Source of the DNA: Fremontodendron californicum
Lineage: Eukaryota; Streptophyta; Magnoliopsida; Malvales; Malvaceae
NCBI GenBank assembly: GCA_030761205.1
Contig: JAULJL010000002.1
Coordinates: 25,461,010 to 25,525,009 of the forward strand
Direction of reading: 5' to 3'
DNA length: 64,000 nucleotides
Below are positions 1 through 11,751 of the stretch, in pieces. The notes under the pieces are model-generated. The model was not told the DNA's origin and ran no database searches. It was given only the letters and a program-made list of their open reading frames with translations. The position numbers and the translations under genes are program-made. How positions within the stretch are numbered: the stretch's first letter is position 1; each line of letters opens with the position of its first letter.

Positions 1-1080
1 TGCATATTATATGATAGCATTATTTTATATTTCATGTCATTTAGATTATATGCCATATCATTTCTATTTGCCATGTCATTTAAATTATTTCATTTCATAT
101 AGAATATATTATGTTACCTAGGTCATTTCATTTCATGTAGAATATATTATGTTACCTAGAGTCATTTCATTTCATTTAGAATATATTATGTCACTTAGGA
201 TATTTTATTTCATATAGAATATATCATGTTACCTAGGTCATTTCATTTAGAATATACCATATAACTTAGGATATTTCATTTCATTTAGAATATGCTAAGA
301 CATTTAAATTATGTCATACCATTTAGGTTGCATTATATTATTTAGACTTTGCTATGTCATTTTATTTATGTCATACATATTCATATTTTTTAAAATGTTT
401 TAAAAAGGTAATGATTTTAAAAAAAATAAAGATATTTTTGAGTTAAAATAATTCATGAATTCTCTATCGGGTTTGCTGGGGAGGATATCATCAATTATTA
501 TTAATAACGGAATATCTTCTTTTAAAATAAGAATGATTGGGAAAGTTTTCCAAACTAATAAAAATTTTTATATTTTGCCACGTTTGTTGGGGAATATAGG
601 AAAATTTTGAATTTATAAATTTCGAATCATTTTCAATTAAAAATGGAATTATTTTTCTTTAAATTGGGAATTAACCTGAAATACCAAATTAAACATCGAC
701 TTTTTACCGAGATTTGAGATAACACACGATTAATAAGGTACCATTTTATACGGGTGTTATAGGGATGCTAATCCTTCCCCACAGTAACCGAGTCCCGAAC
801 CCGCTTCTTTGATTTCTCTGGTTTAAAACACAGACTTGAAATTGGTTTAAAAAAAATATTTTAATTAAGTTTAAAATATTTTATAAAACCAGTTTTAATA
901 GGTGGCCGATCACACCTAGCTAAAAATGATTGGTGGCGACTCCATATCTTTTTCAAGGTCATTCTCAAAACCTTCATTTTTCAAGAGGAATTAAGTCGAC
1001 TTTTCCTTGCTTTTTTTAATGTCACGCTTAACGAATAATAAAGTCTTGCGATGAGACTTGTTATTTTTTAGGTTGCGACA
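1..1080 (+). repeat. Element A 5' LTR, 3' part only
   Basis: Aligns with small differences to 29462-30554 and ends in the same GCGACA. About 3.7 kb of this LTR should lie left of the window. Positions 79-305 hold short tandem units of roughly 40 bp (an AGAATATATTATGT core), also present in the 3' LTR. Confidence 0.92.
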
Positions 1081-1082
1081 GC

Positions 1083-1102
1083 TTGGCGATCCACTGGGGA
1101 CA
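1083..1102 (+). other. Primer binding site of element A
   Basis: TTGGCGATCCACTGGGGACA starts two bases after the LTR end, where a tRNA primer site is expected. The CCACTGGGGA core is shared with element B. It resembles the tRNA-Arg-type site described for Ogre elements; the tRNA assignment is from memory. Confidence 0.75.
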
Positions 1103-2067
1103 TATTAGAGAGTCAGGCCTAAAAAATTAGTCGTGTGTTATCAAAGTCTCGGTTTTGTTGGTTTAATTGGTATTTAATTTTAATTCTTACATTTAAAAAA
1201 AATAAGGATAATTTCAAAAATAATAAAATATTTTTAAATATGATCATATTCATGTGCATACATATTATAATTGTTCTATAGTTATTTTGTTGCATATATT
1301 CATTTATTGATTAATTGATGGCTTATGTTGTTTAATCTTGTTGGGGCATTTAGAATAAGGGATGTAGAATAGGTGGTGAAAGGTTTGTTATTTCTCCTCA
1401 CACACTATACGTGCATTTGCATATCATGAATCCTATACCCGGGTTCCGTCCTTTTAGGTGGGAGCAAAGTAACTAAGCCTTCGTGATTAATAATCCGCAT
1501 GGGCTAGTGAAACACTTCCAGAGTACTAAATTACCTAAGCCTTCGTGATTAAAAATCCGCATGGGCTAGGGAAATAGACTCTAACGAATTGAACCCGCTT
1601 TTATCTGGGTGCCTTACTAGCCTTCACCGGCGACAGTGAGGAACAATTCGGTGCTTTTAGAACTAATTCACCTTCATATAGTAAACCTAGGCGAAGCCAT
1701 GCCGGATTTCCAATTAGATATCCCGAAGTTAAGAACACATGGAGGAATATTTCCAATCCTTTTACCTTCTATTCTACTTTTCGAATAAGTTTATTATTGA
1801 AAATCGGACAATGATGAATGTACATCACAATGCCCGTAATAAATGTTGGTGTATCATTCCAGGGGTGTTATAATGCCAAAATTTTGTTGGCATCCTCAGA
1901 GATAATTATTGTTTTGAATTATATGTTTTTTTGTATTATTCGTATTTATTCCCGTTACTAATTCATTTTCTTTTTGTTGTTGTTTTTTGTTTTTGCATTC
2001 TTGTCATCATTTTTTTGCACATGGAAAGTTATCGATCTCGGGATAATATTCAACCAAAAGGGCTTTC
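1103..2067 (+). other. Element A 5' untranslated leader with paired repeat
   Basis: No long reading frame. It contains a 33-bp direct repeat, 1475-1507 and 1537-1569, with a shared core CCTTCGTGATTA...ATCCGCATGGGCTAG. The same paired motif is retained in element B (about 42274-42370, minus strand), which suggests a conserved leader structure rather than chance. Confidence 0.65.
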
Positions 2068-3817
2068 ATGGAGGGTCAGAGTATCTCAGTGGTCGATAAG
2101 CATTTAGAGGTTAGGAAACAGTCCGAGAAAGGTCAGCAAAAAAATGGGGATTGTTTGAAGATGGGATATGTGTCAGCATTTCTAGCCAAGGTTGATCTTA
2201 CTATCAAGCAAAATGATCTTCGGGAATTGATGGATATATGGAATCAGTGGAACATATCAGAAAAATAAGCCTTCACTCAGACTTATGGGGACATAGCACT
2301 GCTAGTTCAGGTTAAGGTCAATGGTGAGGTAATCCGGGCTATGGTGCAATTTTGGGATCCCGCATATCAGTGTTTTACCTTCAACCGAGAGGATATGACT
2401 CCAACCATAAAGGAATATTCGACCTTGCTGCATAATGAGAATGTTATTCCCGACCGTATTTATTTGAAGGATACAGAGACGCCGGGTTTCAAGAAAAAGG
2501 TGTCTAAAATTCTTGGAGTGGAAAGAAATTGGGTCGAAAGCCATGTTGTCCGAAAAGGGGTAAGCTACTATATTTCATGAGATATTTTACGGACCTTAAT
2601 CCATAGCCATTCAAGTAAGGAGACAGTTAGGAATATTTTTGCTTTGGCTATCTATGGTTTAGTTATCTTCTCAAAGACATTAGGGTATGTGGATGTGGCA
2701 ATATTTGATGTTTTTGAGAGGCTTGAGCAAAGGATAAACCCAGCCCCGACAATTATAGCAGAAACAATCCGATCCTTGAATTTCTGTAGACGGGAAGGAA
2801 AAGGGCGTTTTCTAGGTTGTATACAGCTCCTTTATATATAGGATTCATAGCCATTTTTGTAAACAGGAGAATTTCCCTCTTCGCTCGTACTGGAAATCTT
2901 TTGCACCAATTGGTGAATTTCGTAAGAGGAATTGGCTTGAAAATAGGACTGAGGAACAATGGATCAACATATTCCGGAATATCAGGGCCGAGATGATAAT
3001 TTGGAGAGCTCCATGGATAGCTCCTATGTTGACATTGTACAAGTGCAGAGATAAAGCTTCTGTTCCATTATTAGGAGTATGGTGAGGAGTGAGCTATGCA
3101 CCACTGCTGGTACTTAGACAATCAGAATCACGGCAGTTTACTCCTATGACCCATGACCTTAGTAATTTGGAATTTGCTTATGGAGAAGATGGATACTCGG
3201 GAAAGGTACGTGAGATTGTAGTAGCATGGAAGGAAACTCATCGGGTGGAGGTAGCTAGATATGCCGATATCGCCACACCTGATTACCTGACATGGAGGGA
3301 ATTGAGGGTTAATGATAGGTTGTTGACATCAGATGGGGAAGAAGTTCAGCATTTGAGTTCACCGCCCAAGGAAGCGCCATCAGAGTTAGAAATTGCAAGG
3401 GCAGAATTCGAAAAAGAAAAGGCCCAAATGAGCAAGGAAATTGCCTATTTGCAAGAAGAGCTTGAGGATATAAATAGGGAATCAGCCCGAGAAAGAGAAA
3501 AGGAAAAGATCAAGAGAGAAAGGGACACTGCTAAAAGCGATCTTCAAGAATTACACTTGGAGAACAAGAGGTACCATTTCGAGCTCAGATTCGAGGGGAC
3601 TCTCAAGACTTCCGGGGAATTGGAGCAAGAAGTCAAAAACCTCAAGAAGGAGAAGAACTATTGGACAGAGAGAGCAAAGCACGAGAAAGCCCGAGCCAAT
3701 CAACTGGAGAAACAAGCTAAGGAAAGCTTACATGGTGATGCTTCTGCTGACATGTCAAAGGGCCGTGAACAAGTAGGGGTCAGATTGAAGAGCAAGGCAA
3801 TCAAAAGAGGACAGTGA
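2068..3817 (+). pseudogene. Element A ORF1, DUF7745/plant-mobile-domain-like protein, broken
   Basis: This is the Ogre-type extra ORF upstream of gag; its function is unknown. Frame 1 runs from 2068 with in-frame stops at 2266-2268, 2578-2580 and 2839-2841. Coding continuity then moves to frame 2 from about 2843, with another stop just before 3089, and ends at 3817. The N-terminal half carries the motifs FWDPAYQCFTF and AIYGLVIFSKTLG typical of this retroelement-associated family. The C-terminal half is strongly charged coiled coil (about residues 90-230 of the last segment) rich in E, K and R. Family recognition rests on memory of cotton-type sequences. Element B keeps only the end of the coiled coil. 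Confidence 0.75.
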
Positions 3818-4264
3818 AAAAGGTCCAAGATCCGAGGGAGTTACTATAGGACCAGTGTTTTGTAATAACATTTTTAAATTAGGATAGACAGATTATCAGA
3901 TTGTCTTAAGCAGTGATCTTTTCTTTGATTTATTTAGTTCCAAGAAATCAATGAAAGACCGTTTGGTTGAAATTATCCCAGGGCCAATACTTTTAAATGC
4001 ATTCATCATTCATTTGTTCTTTCCTTTATATATTTTATTTGTTCATTCATTTATATTCATAATCATTAATTCATTTATTCTTTATAAATTGTTCATACAC
4101 TTAGTCATTTATTTATTTGTCCATTCATTTATTCTTTATAATTAGTCATTCAGGTTCATACACTTAGTTATTTACTTATTTGTTCATTTATTAACATTTA
4201 GTCATTTATTCATTCATTCATTTTTATAAAATAAAATAAAAAATGTGTCAATAATTTCTAATCC
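3818..4264 (+). other. Noncoding spacer between ORF1 and gag with ATTCATTT-type simple repeats
   Basis: Positions 3990-4230 are a degenerate array of short TCATTTATT-like units. A mirrored stretch is present in element B at 41270-41520. No coding signal. Confidence 0.6.
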
Positions 4265-6116
4265 ATGGTTTTTAAAACTAAAGGTACAATTGGTTGCACT
4301 CAGAAAGAATCAGACTTTCGACACCCTTACAATACCCGATCCCAAGCAAGAGCTATGGAGAATGATCAGCTTGCTAGAATTGAAATGATGGAAAGAATTC
4401 AAAAAGAACTACAGGAACAGTTAGCTAAGTCTCAAGAGGAGTCACGAGAACAAATGACCAAACTCATGGAGATGATGAGTACCATGATGAGGCAGAAGTG
4501 GCTAGGAGAAAATTCAGTTACCGAAACGGGGGCAGTAAACCAGGAAGATCGACCAGAGGTGGTACAAAAAATTGGCCAGACATCCCAACCTATGGGAAAT
4601 GAACTTTCGACTAGGGCAGCATCCTATATTTACATCCAACCAGCGGCCGAAGCATAGAATTTTGGTCCTAAAAGGGGTAATATTAGGGTTGATCCAATTG
4701 ATGTGGAAGTTCCAGACTTTGAAGAAATGGCTGAACAGGAAAGGGCAAAGATGACTGAACTGAAGAGGGTTGAAACTGCAGAATCCCAAAAAGAAATCAG
4801 CTGCTGGAGGAAAGGTTAAGGGAAGTTGAAGGGGCAAAGCTATTTGGCAGTCTAGATGCCAAAGAGATGAGTTTAGTGCACGGTCTAGTTATTCCTCCAA
4901 AGTTGAAAGTACCAGAATTTGAAAAAAATAACGGAACTACCAACCCATCAGCGTATCTGACCATGTATTTCTGGAAGATGACTGAACATGATGAAGACGA
5001 AACATTTCTCATCCACTGTTTCCAAGATAGCTTAATAGGCTCCGCAACTCGATGGTATAACCAGCTTACTCGTTCCTGGATGGATCTAGCCAAAGCTTTC
5101 ATGGAACAGTATAAGCATGTGACAGACATGGTGCCTGACCGTCTAACTCTCTAGAACATGGAAAAGAAAGCTATTGAAAGCTTTAAAGAATATTCTCAAA
5201 GATGGAGAGACCTGGCTACACAAGTACAACCCCCTTTAACCAACAAGGAAACTACAGTGCTTTCCATCAATACCCTGAAAGCACCTTATTATGATAAATT
5301 GGTGGGAAGTGCCACCAAGGACTTTTTAGATATGGTGATATCTGGGGAGATGATAAAGTCTGCTATTAAGAACGGGAAAATGGAAGGGGTGAGTTTGCTA
5401 CCCCGAAGAGAGTTTTTCTAGTAAAGAAGAAGGAGGAGACACATGCTGTCAGTTTCAATCAATACCCCTATACACCTCCTACACCATACACACCTCCCAG
5501 GCCTTATACACCTACTACATCTTATGCACCTCCGACACCTTACACGCCTTACCCGGGGTATAATCCTTAATACCCCAATGTGAACCACCTTACGCAAAAT
5601 CCATTCTCCTATACCAATATATCACAACAGCCGTTCCCAACTGGTATATCCCCACAAATAACCCTTCCTCGAAACCTTGTCCCAAACACTCAAGGTCTTG
5701 TGCGCAATGACTATCGTTCACCAAGGAACAATCAAAAACCCCAGTTTGATCCCATTTCTACCACCTATGGTGAGCTATATCCTAAACTACTACAAGGCCA
5801 ACTTGTCGTACCCGTATACCTTAAACCTTTGACCTCACCATACCCAAGATGGTACAATGCAAATATCAACTGTTCATATCATGCAAGAATTCAAGGGCAT
5901 TCAACGGAGGATTGCATTGCCTTCAAAAAGAAAGTCCAGAGTTTAATCAATATTGGAGTTGTGAAGTTTGGGTCAAAGAATGGGCCAAATATAGCGGGAA
6001 ACCCATTGCCCGGTCATGCTGAGAATCGGGTAAATGCAATATTGATAGGGGAAGTCAGAAAGTTAAAAAGGGATGTCAGGAAAGTCAAGACTCCAATGTT
6101 AACAGTATGGGTCTAG
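4265..6116 (+). pseudogene. Element A gag, broken and cut off by element C
   Basis: Virus-like-particle structural protein of the retrotransposon. The first segment (4265-4657) is a Q/E-rich coiled-coil N-terminus. The retrotransposon gag domain follows in another frame at about 4867-5421 (SATRWYNQL, SFKEYSQRWRDLATQ), with a stop at 5152-5154. A P/Y-rich stretch at about 5450-5575 precedes a third frame (5580-6116), which ends with a zinc-knuckle-like CSYHARIQGHSTEDC (Cx2H...HxxxxC). Element C starts 30 bp after this segment, and a second knuckle-like motif appears at once beyond it (after 17411), so C split the gag 3' part. Three frames and internal stops show it is dead. Confidence 0.82.
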
Positions 6117-6140
6117 ATGGTTAAAGCAGGAATGGTGTAA

Positions 6141-6145
6141 GATGC
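6141..6145. other. Target site duplication of element C, left copy
   Basis: GATGC precedes TGATAACTCG at 6146 and recurs at 17407-17411 right after the right LTR. The 5-bp length fits LTR-retrotransposon integration. Confidence 0.9.
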
Positions 6146-6567
6146 TGATAACTCGTATAATTATATAGTTTTTAGTTATGTTTTATTATTGTTTTGTGTC
6201 AAATACGAGTTATTATTGTTTAGTCTAATTGTGTTTATGATCTTTTATATTTTTATGTATTTTGGTGTTTTTCACAAGTTTCTTTGAGTGATTTCAGATT
6301 ACTAGAATTAAGGGCAAATCCAGTTCAGTTCCAGTTCCGACACCTTTTGCCATATCAGCTATATCTCGAGTTTCACTGAAGCAATAAGGCTGAAATTTGT
6401 AGCCATGCAAAGCTAAGAGGCATATCTATCTTTTTCATGTTTTACACTTCTTGAAACGGAGTCGTTTTCCCTAGCGAAATCGACCATCAAGTTGGCTGAT
6501 GTGCAATGACGTCTGTGCTGACCTGTTTTCGTATTATGCCCATATCTTCTTATCTACATCAGCAAAT
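6146..6567 (+). repeat. Element C first LTR, reduced to its first 422 bp
   Basis: Matches 7482 onward and 15532 onward, then jumps at an AAAT microhomology (6564-6567) to sequence equal to 14615 onward in the internal region. The rest of this LTR and most of the first internal unit were deleted. Confidence 0.9.
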
Positions 6568-7481
6568 AAGTGTGGGGGGAAAAGAAAGAAAAAAAAGTCA
6601 AGAGAAAAAGAAAGGGATCATTGTCAAATACATTCCCATATTAAAAAAAAAAAAAAAAAAAAAACTTCTCTTGAACTTCTAGTTAAAGTAAAAAAAAAAA
6701 AAAATGTTACAAAGTTGGTTAGAATGATGCAAAGGCTCAACATGAATATTTAGCCTAGGTGACTATGTACTTGTAAAGAGTTTTGAGAAGTTTCTTTGTA
6801 TGATCTTTTTATGTCTCTAAACTTTATGAACTCTTTGGAACCTTTGTGATATCTTTATCCTTTTGTTCTTCAACCACATTACAAACCCCTTGGCCCCATT
6901 ACAACCTCGATTAAAGACCTCTTGATTCATGAAGTTGTATGATCTAAATAGTGGAGAATAGGTGGACAAGAAAGAATATGGTAGAACTGTTTTCATGAGA
7001 TTGATTGAGTGTAAACATTTCACCACTACTTTAAAGAGTGAAAATCATGAGGGTATCCCATGTGAGAAGTTGAGATTAAATTTGAACATGCAATATTTTG
7101 ATTGAGATATGTTATGCTAATATTGGCTTAACTCAAACAATTTACATTCAAGCATGATTTTTTGTGAAATTCTTTAAGCTATTGATTAGTTTATAAAACT
7201 TGTTCAAATATTGTCTCTAATTTGTATTGAAAGGATTAGGAGTAAATATTTTTAGTATATGCAGTTTATTTATATTTTAGTTTTTCAATGTTTGTGGGTA
7301 TCGTTCTAGTAAACCCTCACGAGACTAAACTCGTCCACTAGGGACACCTAGGGGTTTAAAGGCTTGTGTCACATGCTAAGTGCCACCGTGATTTCCTACG
7401 AAAATGGATTAGATTAGATTTTCTTATTTTATTTTTATTGAGTCGTTGCTAGGGACTAGCAACAATCTAAGTGTGGGGGTG
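6568..7481 (+). repeat. Element C internal 3' tail, duplicate of 14619-15531
   Basis: Near-identical to the 3' noncoding part of the full internal region, including two poly-A tracts (about 6643-6664 and 6691-6703) and the terminal purine-rich AAGTGTGGGGGTG at 7469-7481. No gene; short frames here are chance. Confidence 0.9.
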
Positions 7482-8130
7482 TGATAACTCGTATAATTAT
7501 ATAGTTTTTAGTTATGTTTTATTATTGTTTTGTGTCAAATACGAGTTATTATTGTTTAGTCTAATTGTGTTTATGATCTTTTATATTTTTATGCATTTTG
7601 GTGTTTTTCACAAGTTTCTTTGAGTGATTTCAGATTACTAGAATTAAGGGCAAATCCAGTTCAGTTCCAGTTCCGACACCTTTTGCCATATCAGCTATAT
7701 CTCGAGTTTCACTGAAGCAATAAGGCTGAAATTTGTAGCCATGCAAAGCTAAGAGGCATATCTATCTTTTTCATGTTTTACACTTCTTGAAACGGAGTCG
7801 TTTTCCCTAGTGAAATCGACCATCAAGTTGGCTGATGTGCAATGACGTCTGTGCTGACCTGTTTTCGTATTATGCCCATATCTTCTTATCTACATCAGCA
7901 AATGAGCTGATTCCAACGGATATGGATCAGTAACTGATAGGGTAACATTTTTCTAGAAGACCATGTGATCAGATAAGGCCTCCAACATTGACAAAATCGA
8001 CCATCAAGTTGGCTGATCAAAATCGTCATATATGACGAAAATTGTTAGAAAATGCACCCACCTATTATACCTACCTTTGAAATTTGTAAAGCTTGTCTCT
8101 TGTCATTTAGCCCTCCAAAATGTGTATAAA

Positions 8131-8134
8131 TAGA
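8131..8134 (+). promoter_or_regulatory. Likely LTR TATA region of element C (second LTR)
   Basis: TGTATAAATAGAGGGCC at about 8121-8137 is the best TATA match in the LTR; the same sequence is in the right LTR at about 16171-16187. It lies some 640 bp into the LTR, a plausible U3/R boundary. No experimental support. Confidence 0.45.
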
Positions 8135-8155
8135 GGGCCTTGGATGATTGTAAGG

Positions 8156-9767
8156 GATCATATTGTACATTGGTAGGATATTAGCCATTGTAATAAAATT
8201 CTCTAAGTTTTCTTCTTCTTTCTTTTCTCTAGTTTTCTTTTTCTTTAGAAAGATCAAGAGGTTGGATAATTAATATTCTTCTTCTTCTTCTTCTTTCTTT
8301 CTTTTATTTTCTTCTTAGATTCTATTTAATTTTATGTTTATAATGCCTATGCTAGGCTAAACTTCTATTTGGTTAAGGGTGATTTCAAAGCCCTAGACAT
8401 GTTTTGTGATTGATTTTCAGATTCTATCTATCATTAATTTTCTATCAAAGTTGCTTATGTTCTTCTACAAGAATTGTTCATGATGTTGTCTAGATTTATT
8501 TAGGTGTACAACTAGATAGATCTTGATAATTATCTATTGCTAGTTTAGGAGTCTTGATCCGTGTAATTGTCTTGATTTCCTATTCATAAGTGGCAATTTG
8601 TGATTAATGATTATGGTCAAGTTTTCAATAATTGCAAAGTGGAACATAACCTAAGTTGAACAATCCGAGCTTATGTGTTTGTTGCCTAGATCAACCTATC
8701 TTTCTCATCATAAAGCTGCCATTAAATTGAATTTAGAGAGCTTATTCTAGGTTGTTTAATGGTTAGAGATTAAATAGAGAGCTTGTTCTATTTAACGACA
8801 AACTAAGGAAAGATTGGGGTAACAGAGCTTGTTGTTATCTACGGTTGTTAACTTTGATAGTTGGTTGATATTGATAGATCTGAAATTGATTCTTAATGAT
8901 GTCTAGTGGTGGAGAATGAAACCTTAACCATATTTTTCATATTTGATTCTGATCATATTGTACATAGGTAGGATATTAGCCATTTTAATAAAATTCTCTA
9001 AGTTTTCTTCTTCTTTCTTTTCTCTAGTTTTCTTTCTTTTCTCTAGTTTTCTTTTTCTTTAGAGAGAGCAAGAGGTTGGATAATTAATATTCTTCCTCTT
9101 CTTCTTTCTTTCTTTTATTTTCTTCTTAGATTTTCTTTAATTTTATGTTTATGTTTACAATGCCTATGCTAGGCTAAACTTCTATTTGGTTAAGGGTGAT
9201 TTCAAAGCCCTAGACATGTTTTATAATTGATTTTCAGATTCTATCTATCATTAATTTTCTATCAAAGTTGCTTATGTTCTTCTACAAGAATTGTTCATGA
9301 TGTTGTCTTGATTTGTTTAGGTGTACAACTAGATAGATCTTGATAATTATCTATTGCTAGTTTAGGAGTCTTGATCCGTGTAATTGTCTTGATTTCCTAT
9401 TCATAAGTGGCAATTTGTGATTAATGATTATGGTCAAGTTTTCAATAATTGCAAAGTGGAACATAACCTAAGTTGAACAATCCGAGCTTATGTGTTTGTT
9501 GCTTAGATCAACCTATCTTTCTCATCATAAAGCTGCCATTAAATTGAATCTAGAGAGCTTATTCTAGGTTGTTTGATGGTTAGAGATTAAATAGAGAGCT
9601 TGTTCTATTTAACGACAAACTAAGGAAAGATTGGGGTAACAGAGCTTGTTGTTATCTACGGTTGTTAACTTTGATAGTTGGTTGATATTGATAGATCTGA
9701 AATTGATTCTTAATGATGTCTAGTGGTGGAGAATGAAACCTTAACCATATTTTTCATATTTGATTCT
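8156..9767 (+). repeat. 0.8-kb tandem duplication inside element C's second LTR
   Basis: Copy 1 is 8156-8950 and copy 2 about 8951-9767; both open with GATCATATTGTACAT and carry the CT-rich tract, the GAGAGCTTGTTCTATTT motif and the ACCTTAACCATATTT end. The right LTR has only one copy (from 16207). The length difference between the two LTRs (817 bp) equals one unit. Confidence 0.9.
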
Positions 9768-10179
9768 TCTTACTTATTTGTTTTCTTACTTTTAGTTTGC
9801 TTATTTTTTATATTTATTTTTATTGGCTGGTTATACCGCCTAATTTGTATATTAACTTTGTTTTATTTTTATTGGCTGGTTATACCGCCTAATTTAGTAT
9901 ATATATTTTTATTGGCTGGTTATACCACCTAATTTAGTATATATATTTTTATTGGCTGGTTATACCGCCTTGCATCTTATTCTTATTATTTACTTTAGTT
10001 TAAATCTGGCTTCAAAAACCCCTTTTCTTTTATTGTTCTTGAATTTAAGTTTTAAACTATTAACTTATAAACTAAAACCCAATCCCTGAGGACTCGACCC
10101 TTGCTAACTACTATACTTACAATTTATCTTTTTAGTGCAAGGTTAAATAAGATACACTCTTTTGGGTGCATCAAGTTTT

Positions 10180-10197
10180 TGGCGCCGTTGCCGGGGA
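10180..10197 (+). other. Primer binding site of element C
   Basis: TGGCGCCGTTGCCGGGGA follows the LTR end after six bases. This sequence is the primer site I associate with Athila-group elements (tRNA-Asp type, from memory). Confidence 0.85.
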
Positions 10198-10308
10198 TTG
10201 CTTTCTTTAGTTTATTTGTTACTTGGTTTATTCTTATTTTCAGTTCTAATTAGTTTTATTTTCTTGTACATACAAGTTTTTCTTTTCAAATTAAAAAAAA
10301 AAAAAACA

Positions 10309-11247
10309 ATGGAATTGAGCAATCTAACACTTGAAGAGTTGGTGGCATACATGAACATGGAGAATCAACAAGCCAATCTCACCTCCCCAGTTCAACAATT
10401 GGCCATGGGAGGATGTCAAGGCCATCAAGTGTTCCAAGACCAACAGTATGATCATTACTCAAACACTTACCATGAGGGATGGTGGGATCATACTAATTAT
10501 GGCTACTCGAAAAATTACCAAGAAGTAGATCCTTATGCCAATTACACTCATCCATCTAGCTTCAATCAATCATGGTCTCAAGAACCAGATCTTTTTCAAC
10601 CACCACATATGACTCAAAACTCAGGTACTTCTTTAGAAGATCTTGTCTATTCTCTTGTTACTGATTCTTTGCAATTTCAACAGGAAACAAGGGCAAGCAT
10701 CCAGAGTTTGGAAAAGCAAATGAGCCAATTGGCTAGTAGTATGGTGGGATGGGTAGCACAAAGATCTGAAGAACTCCCAGCCCAAACGATGGTTAACCCA
10801 AAGGAGAATGCTACTATTGTGACCTTGAAGAATGAGGAACAAGATGAGGATGAAACAAAATTAGAGATGGATTCTATTCTTGAGGATAATGAAGCCAAAG
10901 ATCCAAATAAGAGTATTTCGGCACCTGAGGTAACGTTTAAGGTTTCACTTTTTACTAATGTTTCTTCTCCACCTTTTCCTAGTAGATTTGCAAAGTTCAA
11001 GGAGGAAGAACATGAACAACACATGCCGAAAACCTTAAACAACTTGTTTGTGGAGGTCATTCAACAAGTATCAAAATATGCTCCATTCCTCGATGACATA
11101 TGCACCACAAAGGATGATGGAATAATACTTGTAATGGAGAATGCATCCACTGTTGTGCAAAGAAAGCTTCCTCTCAAACGCATAAATTTGGGAAATTTCA
11201 TGTATGAGCCTGACAAGCCTAAAATGCCAAGAAAGGGTGTTGGTTAG
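10309..11247 (+). CDS. Element C ORF-a: gag-like protein (312 aa), Athila-related
   Basis: Probably the particle/RNA-binding component of a non-autonomous element. The start at 10309 is chosen because it follows the LTR, primer site and an A-rich leader and has G at +4; the longer frame opens inside the LTR. The N-terminal third is rich in Q, N, Y and H. Residues about 115-160 form a predicted coiled coil (SLEKQMSQLASSM). A region from about 220 has PPFPSRFAKFKEEEHEQHM and a following SKYAPFLDDICT-like motif that resembles the conserved segment of Athila-type gag proteins. There is no clear zinc knuckle and no protease motif, and the protein is shorter than autonomous Athila gag-pol. The frame is intact. 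Gag identity is inferred from position and the PPFPxR-type motif. Confidence 0.7.
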   Translation: MELSNLTLEELVAYMNMENQQANLTSPVQQLAMGGCQGHQVFQDQQYDHYSNTYHEGWWDHTNYGYSKNYQEVDPYANYTHPSSFNQSWSQEPDLFQPPHMTQNSGTSLEDLVYSLVTDSLQFQQETRASIQSLEKQMSQLASSMVGWVAQRSEELPAQTMVNPKENATIVTLKNEEQDEDETKLEMDSILEDNEAKDPNKSISAPEVTFKVSLFTNVSSPPFPSRFAKFKEEEHEQHMPKTLNNLFVEVIQQVSKYAPFLDDICTTKDDGIILVMENASTVVQRKLPLKRINLGNFMYEPDKPKMPRKGVG

Positions 11248-11329
11248 GTTCAAAACACTAAATCAAGTGCTAATTGGGAGAGGCAGCCTAATTAGTGAAA
11301 GCATTGCCAAACTGCCATCCTCAGATTTG

Positions 11330-11560
11330 CTCTCTTTTTCTTTATCTTTTTCTTATGTTTCTTTGCTAATTGTGTTTAGTGTTTCTAAGTTCATTTAGGC
11401 TGCATAAGTTTATTTTTTTTATTAGTTCTTTTCACTTACACATGATTCTTTCATTTGGGATTAATAGCATTACATTAATGACAATGTAAGAATTATGTGT
11501 GAGGGGAAGAATTTAGGATTTTATTTAGAGTGTTTTGTTTTTGAGTCTTTTTTATGTTGT
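11330..11560 (+). repeat. Left copy of diverged direct repeat flanking the cargo ORFs
   Basis: Shares with 13790-14040 an ordered series of words: TTAGTTCTTTTC, CTTACACATGATTCTTTCATTTGGG, ACAATGTAAGAATTA, GTGTGRGGG, ATTTAGGAT. Together they bracket the zinc-finger-like and LOG-like ORFs. Confidence 0.75.
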
Positions 11561-11741
11561 TTTTCTTTCTGATCCTTGTTTTGAAAATAACTAGATGTAA
11601 ATATAATTTTTTTTTACCCCGGTTAAATGGCGGATAACGGTACTCCGTGATTATTTAAATCGGTTCCATCAGCTACCCACAAAACTGATATTGTATATAA
11701 ATTTCTCTTCCAATTTCTCTTTCAATTTTTTTTCATTTTAT

Positions 11742-11751
11742 TTTTTTCAGG
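11742..11751 (+). promoter_or_regulatory. Splice-acceptor-like site just before ORF-b
   Basis: A pyrimidine tract (about 11712-11747) ending TTTTTTTCAG is followed by G and the ATG at 11752. A TATATAA-like word lies at about 11694. This fits subgenomic expression by splicing, but no donor was identified with confidence. Confidence 0.4.

Larger units (their letters stand above)
7482..10173 (+). repeat. Element C second LTR, 2692 bp, with internal tandem duplication
   Basis: Starts TGATAACTCG and ends GGGTGCATCA. It is about 0.8 kb longer than the right LTR because a block is duplicated in tandem. A TATA-like TGTATAAATAGAGG lies at about 8121-8134. Four WTTTTATTGGCTGGTTATACC units follow at 9820-9970. 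The duplication may have placed two copies of downstream LTR sequence behind one promoter. Confidence 0.9.

Noticed and set aside
6499..6753. 84-residue K-rich frame
   Set aside because: Spans the deletion junction and poly-A tracts of element C; not conserved in the intact copy.
10162..10308. Extended N-terminus of the element C gag-like ORF
   Set aside because: It begins inside the LTR and crosses the primer binding site; the ATG at 10309 after an A-rich leader is the sensible start.
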